DNA from: JACDEA01 sp963742585
GTDB taxonomy: Bacteria; Actinomycetota; Acidimicrobiia; Acidimicrobiales; JACDEA01
DNA length: 64,000 nucleotides
Reading direction: 5' to 3'
NCBI GenBank assembly: GCA_963742585.1
Contig: CAVUMI010000009.1
Location: forward strand, 1,488,001-1,552,000
This document shows, in pieces, positions 54,522-61,595 of the stretch (positions are counted from its first letter, which is position 1; each line of letters opens with the position of its first letter). Under the pieces are notes generated by a model, which saw nothing but the letters and a program-made list of their open reading frames with translations, was not told the origin of the DNA and made no database searches. The translations under genes were made by a program, and so were the position numbers.

Positions 54522-56319
54522 GTTGCGGCTCCCCGGGATCGAAGCGACTCGCCTGAAGCCAGTACATCAACGCGTAACGACCGCCGTCCGCGATGAGTTG
54601 GTCGTGGCTACCGTCCTCGATGACGCGGCCGTGCTCGATCACGACGATTCTGTCGGCCCGCCGGACTGTGGAGAAACGGTGGGAGATGACGAGCGTGGTC
54701 GCTCCGCGCGTCAGGTCGAGGAACCGCTCGTAAACCTCCGCCTCACCCCGGACGTCGAGCGCTGCAGTGGGTTCGTCGAGGATGAGGACGCCGGCCCCGG
54801 AGCGCACGGCGAACAGTGCCCGCGCCAACGCGAGGCGTTGCCACTCGCCACCCGAGAGATCCGCACCGTCGGTGAACTCCCGGCTGAGTGGCGTTGCCCA
54901 ACCCGCCGGGAGGCGATCAATGAGGGCCGTCGCGCCGGCGAGTTCTGCGGCATCGGCGACGGCGCTTCGATCATCGCGGTTCTCGAGCGCCCCGTACGCG
55001 ATGTTGTCGAAGGCCGTGAGTTCGAAGTGGACGTAGTCCTGGAAGACCGCCGCCACCCGCCGATGCCACGCGGCGGGGTCGAGCTCGCGAAGGTCGATGC
55101 CGTCGATCGTCACCCGTCCGGCGTCTGGGTCATAGAGCCGGCACAGGAGCTTCATCAGCGTCGTCTTGCCTGCGCCGTTCTCACCGACGATCGCTAAGGA
55201 CCGCCCGGCCTCGATCTCGAGGTCGAGGCCGTCGAACACGGGCTGAGTCGCGCCCGGATACGCAAACCGAACACCCTCGAACCGAATCGTCGTACGAGGA
55301 AGGCCGTCGGTCATCGAGTTGCCGTCGGCCACTACCAACGACGTCGTGGCCTCCGCCTCGACATCCTCGATCCGTGTCAGTGCGCGCTGGCACTCGGCAA
55401 GGAGCCAGTGGCCTTCGTTGTAGGTCGCGAGGACGGCCCCGCCGAGGACGGCCTGCACGACGACAACGGCATGGGCCAGGCTCACATCGCCCGCGGTCGC
55501 CGCGACCGCGACGTGGGCAACCGCGAACGCCTCGACCCCGGCCAGCCCGGTGATCATCGCCACCGAGAGCACCCATCCCTCGCGCCGGGCCCGCCAGATG
55601 TCGACCATTTCCGTCAACCACCGCTGGCGGTAGCCATCGACGAGCCACTCGGCGAGACCGAAGACGCGTGTCTCCTTCGCCGCCGCCGGCTCGAGCGCCA
55701 GGCTGCGCAGGTAGTACGCGTGGCGCAGCCGATCGGTGCGGCCGTGGAGCACCATTGTCACGTGGTGCCAGTGGTCCCGGTAGATGCGGTACGTCACCGC
55801 GTACCCCGCGGCCAAGACGGCGGCCAACCACCACTGGTACAAGGCCACGATCAGCAGCGAGCCAGCGCCTTGAACTACCAACGTCAGGATCCGACCGAGG
55901 TGGTACGCGGCCTGACCGGGCGTCAGGTCCGTCAGCATCCCCTGCGCCTGGACGAGCCGGTCGCGAACAACAGGACTCTCCACCGCCTCCAACCCCGGGC
56001 TCGTCAGCACCGCCTGCATGAGTCGTCGCGACAGCGACTCGTCCACTTGGCGCCACAACGCTTGACCGGACTCCTCCAACACCGGGTCGGCGACGCGCGA
56101 CACGAGAAACGTCACGACCACCGCGGCAATTGCCCAACCAGCAGGCTCGCCCGAACGAACGGCGCTCACCAACGCTCCCGTGGCGAGGGTGAACAGCGGG
56201 AACAGAGCGCCGCTCAGAACACCCACGGCAACCACCACCGCTGTCATCGCGGCATTCGCGGCAGCGAATGCGCGCAACAGACGGAATGACCGTGCCCGCG
56301 TCACCCCCAGTCGTCCCAC
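54514..56319 (-). CDS. ABC exporter, half-transporter with fused membrane and ATPase domains (first of pair)
   Basis: About 600 residues: membrane domain, then an ATPase with Walker A GENGAGKTT, AVFQDYVHFEL, canonical signature DLSGGEWQRLA, Walker B VLILDEPTAALD and LVISHRFSTV. No C39 peptidase domain. The open frame reaches a GTG at 56400, but that start would sit back to back with the peptide gene start and has no ribosome-binding site. GTG 56319, with GAAAGG 9 bases ahead and a TATTAG box further upstream, is preferred. Partner of the following half-transporter. Confidence 0.88.
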   Translation of the reverse strand: MGRLGVTRARSFRLLRAFAAANAAMTAVVVAVGVLSGALFPLFTLATGALVSAVRSGEPAGWAIAAVVVTFLVSRVADPVLEESGQALWRQVDESLSRRLMQAVLTSPGLEAVESPVVRDRLVQAQGMLTDLTPGQAAYHLGRILTLVVQGAGSLLIVALYQWWLAAVLAAGYAVTYRIYRDHWHHVTMVLHGRTDRLRHAYYLRSLALEPAAAKETRVFGLAEWLVDGYRQRWLTEMVDIWRARREGWVLSVAMITGLAGVEAFAVAHVAVAATAGDVSLAHAVVVVQAVLGGAVLATYNEGHWLLAECQRALTRIEDVEAEATTSLVVADGNSMTDGLPRTTIRFEGVRFAYPGATQPVFDGLDLEIEAGRSLAIVGENGAGKTTLMKLLCRLYDPDAGRVTIDGIDLRELDPAAWHRRVAAVFQDYVHFELTAFDNIAYGALENRDDRSAVADAAELAGATALIDRLPAGWATPLSREFTDGADLSGGEWQRLALARALFAVRSGAGVLILDEPTAALDVRGEAEVYERFLDLTRGATTLVISHRFSTVRRADRIVVIEHGRVIEDGSHDQLIADGGRYALMYWLQASRFDPGEPQHA

Positions 56320-56400
56320 ATCCGCCAGCCTTTCAGCCGTGCCCCGATGCCGCCGCGCTAATACGCTGGGCGCTAATCGATCAACCGAAGCGGAGGACAC

Positions 56401-56544
56401 GTGAGCCCTGACGACCCGACCCCCGAAGCCGCTCTCGAGGATCTTGAACCGAGCGAGGATGAGTCAACTGATGTCAAGGGCGGCGGCAAGGTGAACGTGC
56501 AGGACATCTCGTTCACCCACAACGTGGACAAGGCTTCCCCCTAA
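56401..56544 (+). CDS. 47-residue peptide: acidic leader ending VKGG plus Hcp-like tail
   Basis: A GTG start with ribosome-binding site GGAGG (56392-56396) and a TACGCT box at 56362-56367. Residues 1-28 are strongly acidic and contain LEDLEPSEDESTDVKGG. After the Gly pair comes GKVNVQDISFTHNVDKASP and then TAA. The leader has the E at -8 and V at -4 relative to the Gly pair seen in double-glycine leaders. The tail closely resembles the GKVNVQDLSFTKYIDKSTP segment I recall from the Pseudomonas Hcp1 tube protein. No Cys, so no lanthionine. It could be a secreted peptide or the stump of a leader-Hcp protein cut short by deletion. Divergent from two ABC exporters. Confidence 0.65.
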   Translation: MSPDDPTPEAALEDLEPSEDESTDVKGGGKVNVQDISFTHNVDKASP

Positions 56545-56875
56545 TCCTCGGCGGTGTACGCCAACACCGATACCGTCAGCCCCAGCTGGGATGCCGACTT
56601 CCCGGCCGCCTGCGAGAAACTCACGAAGGACAGCAAGGTTGTCGCCGTCCTCGGATACATCTTCGTGTGGCTCGACGCCTTCGAGGGCTGCCGTGCCAAG
56701 GCAGGTGTCGTGCACGTCTACGACGGCTACCAGCCGGGTGATCGGCGGGCGCAACGCGACCACCCGCTCCTACCTACGCGACAAGAAGATCCCGTTCGAA
56801 ACGTTCAGGGTGAGCTGTGGCTCCGGATCGACCGACAACGGGCAAGGGCAGCGAACGCCCCCTGAGCTGGTAGAT
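56545..56875 (+). pseudogene. Decayed fragment of a LIV-type substrate-binding protein
   Basis: Directly after the peptide stop, in the same frame, comes VYANTDTVSPSWDADF and VVAVLGYIFVWLDAFEGC, then VHVYDGYQPGD, typical of the interior of a type I periplasmic binding protein. The frame then shifts near 56735 and continues as GGRNATTRSYLRDKKIPFET. No start, signal or C-terminal half remains. The upstream edge coincides with the end of the Hcp-like peptide, suggesting a deletion junction that brought two unrelated fragments together. Confidence 0.6.
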
Positions 56876-56906
56876 CGGGAGCACCCGCAACGCGTACCGT
56901 GGGTCC

Positions 56907-57047
56907 ATGAGCACTGATGGCAAAGACGTGGAGAACGACGAGCTCGCCGATCTCGAACCGACCGAGGATGAGGCGGACGAGGTGAAAGGCGGCGCAAAGA
57001 TGAGCGACGTCTTGGTCAGCGGCAAGTCGGACAAGAGCCCGGGCTAG
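56907..57047 (+). CDS. 46-residue peptide: acidic leader ending VKGG plus short Hcp-like tail
   Basis: Paralogue of the peptide at 56401. The leader contains LADLEPTEDEADEVKGG and the tail is AKMSDVLVSGKSDKSPG. A -10 box TACCGT (56895-56900) lies 6 bases before the ATG, the same leaderless pattern as other genes here, so it probably has its own promoter. The leader is about two-thirds identical to its paralogue, while the tails share mainly the D-K-x-x-P type end; a conserved leader with a diverging core is the pattern of exported or modified peptides. No Cys. Too short for an Hcp domain. Function unknown. Confidence 0.65.
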   Translation: MSTDGKDVENDELADLEPTEDEADEVKGGAKMSDVLVSGKSDKSPG

Positions 57048-57102
57048 CGACCTGAGCCGTTGATCGGGTGGCAGGTATCTCGGTCACCCGCCCCCGATCT
57101 GA

Positions 57103-57161
57103 CGCAGCGTTAGCGCTGTGATCGCGCCTTTCAGATTCTGAATCACGACGCTAGCGCTGCG
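57103..57161. repeat. 20-bp imperfect inverted repeat
   Basis: Arms 57103-57122 and 57142-57161 match at 17 of 20 positions by eye, around a 19-base loop that itself contains GATTC-t-GAATC. It lies between the peptide gene and the converging hydrolase, so a bidirectional terminator or a mobile-element end are the options. The remaining gap 57048-57215 shows no gene. Confidence 0.55.
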
Positions 57162-57215
57162 CGCGATTCGGAATGGTCGTGGCATCGCGCGGTTCCGGCG
57201 AACTCACGATTCAGG

Positions 57216-58580
57216 TCACCAGCCGGCTACGCCAGTGGACGAGCCGACCGCCGCTGGACGCGACGCATGTAGGCGACGCCGGCCCGGCCGATGGCGCGCT
57301 GCGCGCGCGGAGCCCGTGGGGCTGACGACAGCCGCCGGCACCACACCCTCGGCCGCTGCGCACCGGTAGAGCTCGGCGGTGAGATCGGCCGAGAAGACGT
57401 CGATGACGGCCAGGTCATTGCGGACGTAGGCCGCGGCGATGCCGTGCTGCTGGTCGCAGAACGCGACCTGTCCCCCCAGACCGGCCACGCCGAAGCTCGC
57501 CGGGTTGGGTCCCATCACCGGTGTGGCGACCGAGCCCACCGCGTTCCCGAGGTAGCCCATGGCACGCGGTTCCTCGGCCGGCATCGCCTTGCGTAGTAAG
57601 AGCGGGCGTTTCGCCTCGTTGGCCAGCTCATCGGGAAGCCCCATCCGCCGCTCGGCGAAGACGTCGATCGTCTCTGGGCCCAGCACCCGTTGCCCATCGA
57701 GGGTGCCGCCGTTGCCGACCATGGCGAACACCCGAGCCAGCGACCGGGCCGTTGACGTGCCGTTGCCCGACGGGAATTCCGCGGTGAGGAACGCCGGCGT
57801 GTTCATCAGCGTCTCGATTTGATCGACCGCGCCGGTCCCGTTGCCGGCGAGGAACGACCGGCCCGTCAACGAGGTCTCGTCACAAGTGAGAGCGAGCACC
57901 GACCGATAGAAGCCCCGCATCCACCGCGGGAGGAGCCGGGGGTCGGTGGGGATGACGTGGGCCACCCGTGCCACCTCCGACGCGGGCGTGCCGATCCAGG
58001 TGTCGAGCCCGAGTGGGTCGCCGATGCGATCGCGGAAGAAGGTGCCGACTGTCTGGCCGGTGACGCGCCGGATGACCTCGCCCACCAGCCAGCCGAAGCT
58101 GGTGGCGTGGTAGCCGTGCTTCGATCCCGGCTCCCAGCTCGGCGGCGCGGCAGCGAAAGCGCGGGCGATGGCGTCGTAGTCGTCCCATCCCCGCCCGTCC
58201 CATCCGAGGACCTCGTACGGCTTCGGAAAGCCGAGGAGTCCTGCGGTGTGCAGCATCAGATGTCGCACAGTGGTCGCGCCCTTGCCGGCCTCGCCGAACT
58301 CGGGCCAGTAGTCGCTTACCGGCGTGTCAAGCTCGATGCGTCCTTCCTCGACGAGGATCTGCACACATAACGAGGTGAGGCCCTTGGTCGCCGACATGAT
58401 CACCGCCGTCGTGTCGCGGTCCCACCGTCGACCCGGCCCGGCGGTGCCACCCCACACGTCCACCACGTTCTGACCGCCGACGTACGCGCAGTACGCCCCG
58501 CCGCCCCGTCCGAAGGCGGCTCGGCGCTCCTCGAAGAGGCGCAGGACTGGCTCGTACCCGTGGCTGGCGTCGCCGGGCAT
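57216..58580 (-). CDS. Serine hydrolase of the class C beta-lactamase/EstB fold
   Basis: 454 residues: catalytic S-x-x-K in IMSATKGLTS near 75, LMLHTAGLLGFP, YHATSFGWLVGEV (Tyr of the Y-x-N/S-type motif) and GLGGQVAFCDQ as the third motif. No signal peptide. Family members are esterases, transesterases or D-amino-peptidases more often than beta-lactamases. ATG 58580 is preferred; the frame is open to 59177, but that part crosses the tRNA-Cys fragment and has no homology. A perfect hairpin directly precedes the ATG. Confidence 0.85.
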   Translation of the reverse strand: MPGDASHGYEPVLRLFEERRAAFGRGGGAYCAYVGGQNVVDVWGGTAGPGRRWDRDTTAVIMSATKGLTSLCVQILVEEGRIELDTPVSDYWPEFGEAGKGATTVRHLMLHTAGLLGFPKPYEVLGWDGRGWDDYDAIARAFAAAPPSWEPGSKHGYHATSFGWLVGEVIRRVTGQTVGTFFRDRIGDPLGLDTWIGTPASEVARVAHVIPTDPRLLPRWMRGFYRSVLALTCDETSLTGRSFLAGNGTGAVDQIETLMNTPAFLTAEFPSGNGTSTARSLARVFAMVGNGGTLDGQRVLGPETIDVFAERRMGLPDELANEAKRPLLLRKAMPAEEPRAMGYLGNAVGSVATPVMGPNPASFGVAGLGGQVAFCDQQHGIAAAYVRNDLAVIDVFSADLTAELYRCAAAEGVVPAAVVSPTGSARAARHRPGRRRLHASRPAAVGSSTGVAGW

Positions 58581-58604
58581 CAGCCCACCGCCTGCGGTGG
58601 GCTG
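58581..58604. promoter_or_regulatory. Perfect 11-bp hairpin touching the hydrolase start codon
   Basis: CAGCCCACCGC-ct-GCGGTGGGCTG ends at the base next to the ATG at 58580 and would occupy the ribosome-binding site of the hydrolase mRNA. It may lower translation or be an operator. Confidence 0.5.
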
Positions 58605-58872
58605 GTGTAGCGGAAGCACGCGCAGGCCTTGACGTATGCACCGTCCCGCACTGCGGCGACCCCGGCGCCTCGCTTCGGCGTCATCACGGTCAAGTATGTC
58701 GACGTCGGCTTGTACGACGCGGGTAGTAGCCCTCGCTGGCAGCGGCGATGGCGAAAAATCCGATCGGTAAATGCACCGATTGCTTGCTCGCGACGGCGAC
58801 GCCGTGGCGAACGAAGGCCTCGGTGGTCGCGCGCCAGGTGCGCAAAGCGCGCCCTTCGAGGGGGGACAATTC

Positions 58873-58914
58873 GAGGCGGCGACCGGAATCGAACCGGTGT
58901 ACAGGGCTTTGCAG
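58873..58914 (-). other. attL-like 42-bp copy of the 3' half of tRNA-Cys
   Basis: Identical by eye to 63489-63530, which covers tRNA-Cys from the anticodon loop to the CCA. It is an isolated fragment, not a tRNA gene. Such duplications of a tRNA 3' half mark tyrosine-integrase insertion, and the integrase gene lies just inside. The 268 bases to its left (58605-58872) hold no gene I can support. Confidence 0.85.
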
Positions 58915-59021
58915 ACGTGGGCGGACCTCGGCGGAGAACGGCGAACGACTGCGACCGCGGGATAGACGCGGGATGGAATTGCTCCTGGGAGCGCTAGAAG
59001 CCGGGCGGTACCCTTGGACGC

Positions 59022-59258
59022 GTGACTGACGCTGCGCGCCGCGATGGGCTCGCGCTCTCCGATGCCGATGAGGCCCGCCTCGTCACCGCACACCGCGAGT
59101 TGCGTGATGCCGTGAAGGCGTACGAACCGTTCCTCGAACCGGGCGTCCACGACGCCGGCGCGATGCGTGCGGCACAAGAGGCGGTGCAGGCGGCAGAGGA
59201 TCAGCTGTGGCGCGTGCGCGAGGAGTTGCTCGGCTGGGCGCGACCGTCGTGGGCGCCG
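59022..59258 (+). pseudogene. 5' part of a small helical protein gene, fused into integrase sequence
   Basis: GTG 59022 with -10 box TACCCT (59008-59013, 8 bases ahead) opens a convincing charged helical protein (LSDADEARLVTAHRELRDAV, VHDAGAMRAAQEAVQAAEDQ, LLGWARPSWAP). From about 59250 the DNA becomes integrase sequence in another frame and this frame loses sense. A deletion or insertion junction is inferred. Protein family not named. Confidence 0.5.
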
Positions 59259-60058
59259 AGCGCGTCACGCCGTCGGTTGTGCGCGACTGGTACTCCAAAG
59301 TCGCGGCCGCCGCGGGCCGCGACCAGGCGGCGAAGAGCTACCGGCTGCTGCGGGCGATCCTCAACACCGCCGTCGACGACGAGCTCATCATCCGCAACCC
59401 GTGTCGCATCCGCCGCGGTGGTGCTGAGCGCGCTGATGAACGCCCGATGATCGACGCAGCGCTCGTCTTCAAGCTCGCTGAGTCAATCAGCGCGCCGCTG
59501 CGAGCCCTCGTCATCGTTGCCGGCTTCGTCGGACTGCGAACCGGCGAGCTGCTCGGGCTCCGTCGCTGCGACGTCGACCTCGAGAACGCCCGACTAACGG
59601 TCCTCGTTCAGGCGCAGCAGGTCGTCGGCCAGGGCCGCATCGTGACCGGACCGAAGTCCGAGGCCGGCCAGCGAACGGTCAGCCTCCCGAAGGTCGTCGT
59701 CGAGGCGCTCGAGAAGCACCTCGCCAACTACGGCCAGCCCGGCGACGCCGGCGTGCTGTTCACCGGCGCCACGAGGCGAGCCGATCACGCGGGCCCTGCT
59801 CTCGAAGGAGTGGCAAGTCGCCCGAACTGCCGCCGGCACGCGCCCGAGGGTCTACGCATCCACGACCTGCGCCATCACGCGGCCACGCTGACAGCCCGCA
59901 TGCCCGGCATCACGACGAAGGAGCTGATGGCCCGCATCGGCCACGCCTCACCGCGGGCCGCGCTGATCTACCAGCACGCCACCGAACAACGCGACCGAGA
60001 GATCGCCGCATACCTCGACGACGCGATCACCGATCCGACCGGGCAGCTTCGCCATTAG
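59207..60058 (+). CDS. Tyrosine recombinase/integrase, N-terminally truncated
   Basis: The catalytic domain is nearly complete: R in GLRTGELLGLRR, H-x-x-R in IHDLRHHAATLT, GHASPRAALIYQHA with catalytic Tyr, and a C-terminal helix. The core-binding domain begins only at VTPSVVRDWYSKVAAAAGRD; the N-terminal arm-binding domain is missing, replaced by the small-protein remnant. Between about 59778 and 59855 the expected sequence (ITRALLSKEWQVARTAAGT) is in another frame, so two compensating indels are present. It is probably inactive unless these are assembly errors. Lies just inside the tRNA-Cys duplication. Confidence 0.75.
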   Translation: MARARGVARLGATVVGAERVTPSVVRDWYSKVAAAAGRDQAAKSYRLLRAILNTAVDDELIIRNPCRIRRGGAERADERPMIDAALVFKLAESISAPLRALVIVAGFVGLRTGELLGLRRCDVDLENARLTVLVQAQQVVGQGRIVTGPKSEAGQRTVSLPKVVVEALEKHLANYGQPGDAGVLFTGATRRADHAGPALEGVASRPNCRRHAPEGLRIHDLRHHAATLTARMPGITTKELMARIGHASPRAALIYQHATEQRDREIAAYLDDAITDPTGQLRH

Positions 60059-60059
60059 G

Positions 60060-60425
60060 TCTGACAAATACCGGCACTTTAAAGACGCGCTTGGTCACGG
60101 TGATCTGGGATCCGTGTTCTGTTGGGGCGACCTGCCATGTTCAGAACGCGTACGAGGGGTTGCCGTCGTCGCTCGCTGATCGGTGAGCGAAGCGACGGGC
60201 GGTCCTGTCGAGCTCAAGCACGCCGGATCGGCTGTTCCATTTGGAGCCGAGAGCTCGCGTTTCACGACCCACTCGGCGCCGTCGACGAGCGCGTCGGGTA
60301 GATCCACGACGTGGTGGTTGTGCTCGCTTCAGTCAGGCAGCCGCTCGACGTCGATAAGCAAAACGAAGAGCTCGTCAGCGTCCACGGGAACGTCCTCGGG
60401 TGACACTGGCGCGGTAGTAAGTCAT
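60060..60425 (-). pseudogene. SRPBCC (polyketide cyclase-like) pseudogene
   Basis: Reading minus-strand frames gives VDADELFVLLIDVERLPD, a TGA, SEHNHHVVDLPDALVDGAEW, a frameshift, LGSKWNSRSGVLELDRTARR, SYAF, another TGA and TWQVAPTEHGSQITVT. Both TGA codons stand where SRPBCC proteins have Trp, and at least one frame change is needed. The gene is clearly decayed. It fills the gap between the integrase and the methyltransferase, apart from about 20 bases. Confidence 0.6.
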
Positions 60426-60443
60426 GCCATGCCCCGTTCAAGC

Positions 60444-61535
60444 TCACCCGGCGGGTCTGGTGGTGACGAAGACGGCGTTGCCGGGGTCGCCGGGCGCGTC
60501 GTGCACGGCAACGTCGGGGAAGCCGGCGTCGGTGAGCAGCTGCAGCGCGAGCTGTTCACCCCATGCGGTACCGAGCCCTGCACCGCCGTGGGCCAGCGAC
60601 ACCGTCATGCAGTGCAGAGTGCTCACGGCGTAGGTGAACGGTGCGAGGGGATGGCCGATGTTGTCCTCGAGGTTGCTGGAGAGCCTCGGCTCGTTCATCA
60701 CGAAGACGCCGCCGGGGACGAGGGCGTCATGGATGCGCTGCAGGACGGCGGGAGGAGCGACCTGGTCGTGGATGGCGTTGAACACGAAGACCGCATCGAA
60801 AGGCCGGTCGACGGTGAGCTTGGCGGCGTCGCACTCTTCGAAGGTGACGTTGGTGAGGCCCCTTCGAGAGGCTTCGGCCCGTCCGCGCGCGAGGGCCTCG
60901 CCGTCGAGGTCGTAGCCGAAGAACGTCGACGCCGGGAACTCCGTCGCCAGAACGAGGAGACCGTTGCCGGTGCCGCACGCCACGTCGGCCGCGCGGGCGC
61001 CCGCCGCCAGCTTTGCGGCGAGGCCGGGGGCCAGCGGCAGGATCTCGGGGACGAGAAGGTCTCGGTACATGGGTCCCCACAGGGCGTCCTGGGCGTCGTG
61101 CAGCTCTGGGAGGTAGGCGGTCCAGGGAACTCCGCCGCCGTCGCGGAACGCGGTAGCTACTGCGGGTACGTGCTTGCCCAGGACGGTGGTGAAGAACGCG
61201 AGCGGGGCCAGGTTCTCGACGCCAGCGCCGGTGAGGCAGGCGGCATGCTCGTTCGGCAACCAGTAGGTCCCCGTCGGCGCCTCGTACTCGAAGATGCCGC
61301 TGGTCGCCATCGCGCCCAGCCACTCGCGGACGTAGCGCTCCTCGAGTCCGGCCCGAGCCGCGAGCTCCGCGCTCGTTGCCGGCCCGCTGCTGGCAGCAGC
61401 GGCGAATAGCCCGGTGCGGTCACCGATGTCGATCAGGTAGGTCAGCGCCCCGCCGGTGAACAGCCCGAAGAGTCGGCCGGCGAACTCCTCGACGGCTGCC
61501 TCGTCGATCGCCGATTGCTGTGATGAAGTCGTCAT
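60444..61535 (-). CDS. SAM-dependent methyltransferase with N-terminal winged-helix domain
   Basis: 363 residues: an N-terminal helical/winged-helix dimerisation part (ATSAELAARAGLEERYVREW) and a Rossmann methyltransferase domain with motif I ADVACGTGNGL near 190, FFGYDLDGEAL and FDAVFVFNAIHDQ. The layout resembles small-molecule O-methyltransferases of actinobacteria; substrate unknown. ATG 61535 follows TACCGT by 7 bases (leaderless pattern) and is preferred over ATG 61571. Lies inside the putative integrated element. Confidence 0.87.
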   Translation of the reverse strand: MTTSSQQSAIDEAAVEEFAGRLFGLFTGGALTYLIDIGDRTGLFAAAASSGPATSAELAARAGLEERYVREWLGAMATSGIFEYEAPTGTYWLPNEHAACLTGAGVENLAPLAFFTTVLGKHVPAVATAFRDGGGVPWTAYLPELHDAQDALWGPMYRDLLVPEILPLAPGLAAKLAAGARAADVACGTGNGLLVLATEFPASTFFGYDLDGEALARGRAEASRRGLTNVTFEECDAAKLTVDRPFDAVFVFNAIHDQVAPPAVLQRIHDALVPGGVFVMNEPRLSSNLEDNIGHPLAPFTYAVSTLHCMTVSLAHGGAGLGTAWGEQLALQLLTDAGFPDVAVHDAPGDPGNAVFVTTRPAG

Positions 61536-61569
61536 GTCCACGACGGTAGGGATCGCGGCCATTTGGGTC

Positions 61570-61587
61570 ATGGGGCGCGCACCCCAT
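61570..61587. promoter_or_regulatory. Inverted repeat upstream of the methyltransferase
   Basis: ATGGGG and CCCCAT arms flank a GCGCGCA-like centre, about 22-40 bases before the likely transcription start of the methyltransferase. A possible operator; it also lies just after the stop of the HD-GYP gene. Confidence 0.35.
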
Positions 61588-61595
61588 AGTTCCGC

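Noticed and set aside
56401..57047. Lanthipeptide or lasso precursor call for the two peptides
   Set aside because: No Cys, no lanthionine synthetase, lasso cyclase or C39 peptidase nearby; only the leader form and ABC pair fit a processed-peptide system.
56401..57047. A type VI secretion locus
   Set aside because: Only a short Hcp-like segment is present; no sheath, baseplate, ClpV or membrane-complex genes, and the host looks Gram-positive.
57216..58580. Beta-lactamase antibiotic resistance gene
   Set aside because: The fold is shared by many esterases and peptidases; no signal peptide or resistance context supports that function.
58748..59029. Small plus-strand protein starting MAKNPIGKC
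   Set aside because: The frame reads through the tRNA-Cys fragment and shows no family; the start looks plausible but the rest is not coding-like.
60060..60425. TGA recoded as tryptophan
   Set aside because: TGA is the normal stop of many overlapping genes in the window, and this gene has frameshifts too, so it is a pseudogene.
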